A stretch of 14,878 nt of DNA from JAVXNW01 sp036645575 (lineage in GTDB: Bacteria; Bacillota; Clostridia; Christensenellales; Aristaeellaceae). Of this stretch, positions 13,511 to 14,878 are shown one piece after another. The notes under the pieces are model-generated. The model was not told where the DNA came from. It searched no databases and saw only the letters and a program-made list of their open reading frames with translations. The DNA lies in assembly GCA_036645575.1 (NCBI GenBank), contig JAVXNW010000062.1, forward strand, positions 1-14,878. The letters run 5' to 3'. The position numbers and the translations under genes are program-made. The first letter of the stretch is position 1, and each line of letters starts with the position of its first letter.

Positions 13511-13549
13511 ATTGCATTATTATACGCTAATAGTGTATAATTATGCTAT
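13511..13549 (+). promoter_or_regulatory. Tandem ARG boxes (ArgR operator) at argG
   Basis: Two 18-bp sites, 13511-13528 (ATTGCATTATTATACGCT) and 13532-13549 (AGTGTATAATTATGCTAT), are separated by 3 bp. Against the lactic-acid-bacterial ARG box I recall, AWTGCATRWWYATGCAWT, they match at 14 and 15 of 18 positions. The two together form a larger palindrome (arms 13514-13528 and 13532-13546, 13 of 15 matching). A 2-3 bp gap between two 18-bp boxes is the known geometry for hexameric ArgR. The sites cover both -35 and -10, fitting arginine-dependent repression. The regulator gene is not in the window. Confidence 0.7.
13512..13541 (+). promoter_or_regulatory. Promoter of argG
   Basis: TATAAT at 13536-13541 with TTGCAT at 13512-13517 as a partial -35 and an 18-base spacer. 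The whole promoter is overlapped by the two ARG-box-like sites, so operator occupancy would block RNA polymerase. Confidence 0.7.
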
Positions 13550-13571
13550 CAAAAGACGGAGGCGACAAGTC

Positions 13572-14786
13572 ATGGCGAAAGAAAAAATTGTGCTGGCCTA
13601 CTCGGGCGGTCTGGATACGACGATCATCATTCCGTGGCTCAAGGAGAATTACGACTGCGACGTGATCGCGGTGGCGGTGGACGTGGGTCAGGGCGAGGAA
13701 TTGAGCCCGCTGCATGAGAAGGCGGCCAAGTCCGGCGCGGCGAAACTGTACATCGAGGACGTCCGCAAGGAATTTGTGACCGACTACATCTGGCCAACGC
13801 TGCAGATGGGCGCGGTTTATGAGCAGAAGTACCTGCTGGGCACCAGCTTTGCGCGGCCGATCATCGCCGAGAAGCTGGTCGAGATCGCCCGCAAAGAGGG
13901 CGCGACGTCGATCTGCCATGGCGCGACCGGCAAGGGCAACGACCAAGTGCGGTTTGAACTGACGATCAAGTCGTTGGCGCCGGAGATGAAGATCATAGCG
14001 CCGTGGCGCACGTGGGAGATCAAGACCCGCGAAGAGGAGATCGAGTATGCGCAGGCGCGGGGGCTGGACGTCCCGGTCAAGAAGGATCGTCCGTATTCGA
14101 TGGACCGCAACCTGTGGCACCTGAGCCATGAGGGGTGCGAGCTAGAGAACCCGGTCAACGAGCCGCCGAAGGACCTGTGCCTGATCTGCAAGACGCCGGA
14201 GGAAGCGCCGGACGAGCCGGAATACCTGACGCTGGCATTTGAAAAGGGCATTCCGACTGAAGTGAACGGAAAGGCCTATGGTCCCATTGAGATGATCGAG
14301 GTACTCAACGAGATCGGCGCGCGCAACGGCGTAGGGATTGCGGACCTGGTTGAGAACCGGCTGGTAGGCATGAAATCGCGCGGCGTATACGAGACGCCGG
14401 CGGGCACGATTTTGTACAGTGCGCATCAGATACTGGAGTCGATCACGCTAGACCGTGCGACGGCGCACTATAAGGACACGATGGCGATTCGGTTTGCGGA
14501 GCTGGTATACGACGGCCAGTGGAACTGTCCGTTGCGCGAGGCGATGAGTGCGTTTGCGACCTCGACGCAGGAGAACGTGACGGGGCAAGTGAAATTGCGC
14601 CTATACAAGGGCAACGTAATCCCAGCGGGCGTGACCAGTCCCTACACGCTGTACATGGAGCAGATCGCGACATTTGGCGACAGCAAGGAGATGTACAACC
14701 ACGCGGATTCGGAGGGCTTCATCAACTTGTTTGGGCTGCCGATGAAGGTGCAAGCGATGATGAAGGAGCGGGTGAAGAAGGGCTAA
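13572..14786 (+). CDS. argG: Argininosuccinate synthase
   Basis: A 404-residue cytoplasmic enzyme that joins citrulline and aspartate with ATP to give argininosuccinate, AMP and pyrophosphate, the penultimate step of arginine synthesis. The PP-loop SGGLDT is at 11-16, close to the N-terminus as expected. GATGKGNDQVRFE and the SMDRNLWHLSHEG region carry conserved substrate-binding residues. The length is normal. ATG 13572 is preceded by GGAGG (13558-13562) at 9 bases; the longer frame from 13512 would start within the promoter. It has its own promoter with ARG-box-like operators and ends at a terminator, so it appears monocistronic here. argH, often next to argG, is not present in the window. 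Confidence 0.97.
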   Translation: MAKEKIVLAYSGGLDTTIIIPWLKENYDCDVIAVAVDVGQGEELSPLHEKAAKSGAAKLYIEDVRKEFVTDYIWPTLQMGAVYEQKYLLGTSFARPIIAEKLVEIARKEGATSICHGATGKGNDQVRFELTIKSLAPEMKIIAPWRTWEIKTREEEIEYAQARGLDVPVKKDRPYSMDRNLWHLSHEGCELENPVNEPPKDLCLICKTPEEAPDEPEYLTLAFEKGIPTEVNGKAYGPIEMIEVLNEIGARNGVGIADLVENRLVGMKSRGVYETPAGTILYSAHQILESITLDRATAHYKDTMAIRFAELVYDGQWNCPLREAMSAFATSTQENVTGQVKLRLYKGNVIPAGVTSPYTLYMEQIATFGDSKEMYNHADSEGFINLFGLPMKVQAMMKERVKKG

Positions 14787-14792
14787 GGGAGC

Positions 14793-14825
14793 GGGGCGCT
14801 TTTGCGAAAAAGCGCCCCCGCTTTT
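14793..14825 (+). terminator. Intrinsic terminator of argG
   Basis: A perfect 11-bp stem, GGGGCGCTTTT (14793-14803) with AAAAGCGCCCC (14808-14818), closed by a GCGA loop of the GNRA class and followed by a short TTTT at 14822-14825. It begins 6 bp after the argG stop. The T-run is short, so termination may be partial. Confidence 0.75.
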
Positions 14826-14828
14826 GCG

Positions 14829-14856
14829 CCGCTCGCCGCCCTCCCCGCGTGAGCGG
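14829..14856. other. Inverted repeat between the argG terminator and the end repeat
   Basis: CCGCTC (14829-14834) and GAGCGG (14851-14856) can pair over 6 bp with a 16-base loop. It may belong to the repeat element that begins at the window end. Confidence 0.35.
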
Positions 14857-14859
14857 AGC

Positions 14860-14878
14860 TGTGGTCAAGGCTTCAAGC
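14860..14878 (+). repeat. Partial copy of the left-end repeat, cut by the window end
   Basis: The last 19 bases match the reverse complement of positions 51-69 at 18 of 19 positions; the last 15 (14864-14878, GTCAAGGCTTCAAGC) are identical. It includes one arm of the hairpin at 47-63. The copy points away from argG just as the left copy points away from tsaC. Confidence 0.7.

Overview
The window reads as GC-rich chromosomal DNA from a Clostridia-type Bacillota (Firmicutes). The reasons are the gene order rpmE - DUF1385 membrane protein - prmC - prfA - Sua5-type tsaC, strong GGAGG ribosome-binding sites, sigma-A type promoters with extended -10 elements, and a DUF2974 (Mbeg1-like) protein. The exact lineage cannot be fixed from the sequence alone. 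No tRNA, rRNA, CRISPR array, insertion sequence or phage gene was seen, and no stretch over 300 bases lacks a gene.

Left part (1-4657, all minus strand): a translation and tRNA-modification cluster. rpmE (L31) has its own promoter and a hairpin terminator. It is followed by a tightly packed run of a DUF1385 membrane protein, prmC (release-factor methyltransferase), prfA (release factor 1, its substrate) and a long-form tsaC/Sua5 (threonylcarbamoyl-AMP synthase for t6A37). prmC overlaps the DUF1385 gene, and prfA probably starts with TTG. The extreme left end (about 5-86) is a dense array of four perfect hairpins.

Middle (4676-10258, minus strand): a strong promoter drives a LolD/MacB-like ABC ATPase, then a secreted, membrane-anchored SH3b/CARDB-like protein, then an FtsX/MacB-type permease whose start overlaps the preceding gene. 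A DUF2974 alpha/beta-hydrolase-like protein follows after a 106-bp gap that holds a long hairpin. This looks like a cell-envelope ABC system with a dedicated extracellular partner, and it is the best candidate here for an undescribed system.

Right part (10308-14826, plus strand): a divergent promoter reads a secreted alpha/beta hydrolase with two EF-hand calcium loops inserted in its fold. Then come a promoter with an SGNH hydrolase and an iron-type alcohol dehydrogenase (probably one operon), then argG. The argG promoter is covered by two 18-bp ARG-box-like palindromes 3 bp apart, the arrangement expected for ArgR repression. argG ends at a GNRA-loop hairpin terminator.

The last 15 bases repeat, in inverted orientation, a sequence in the left-end hairpin array. 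The two ends of the window therefore carry copies of the same dispersed repeat, which may be why the contig stops there.
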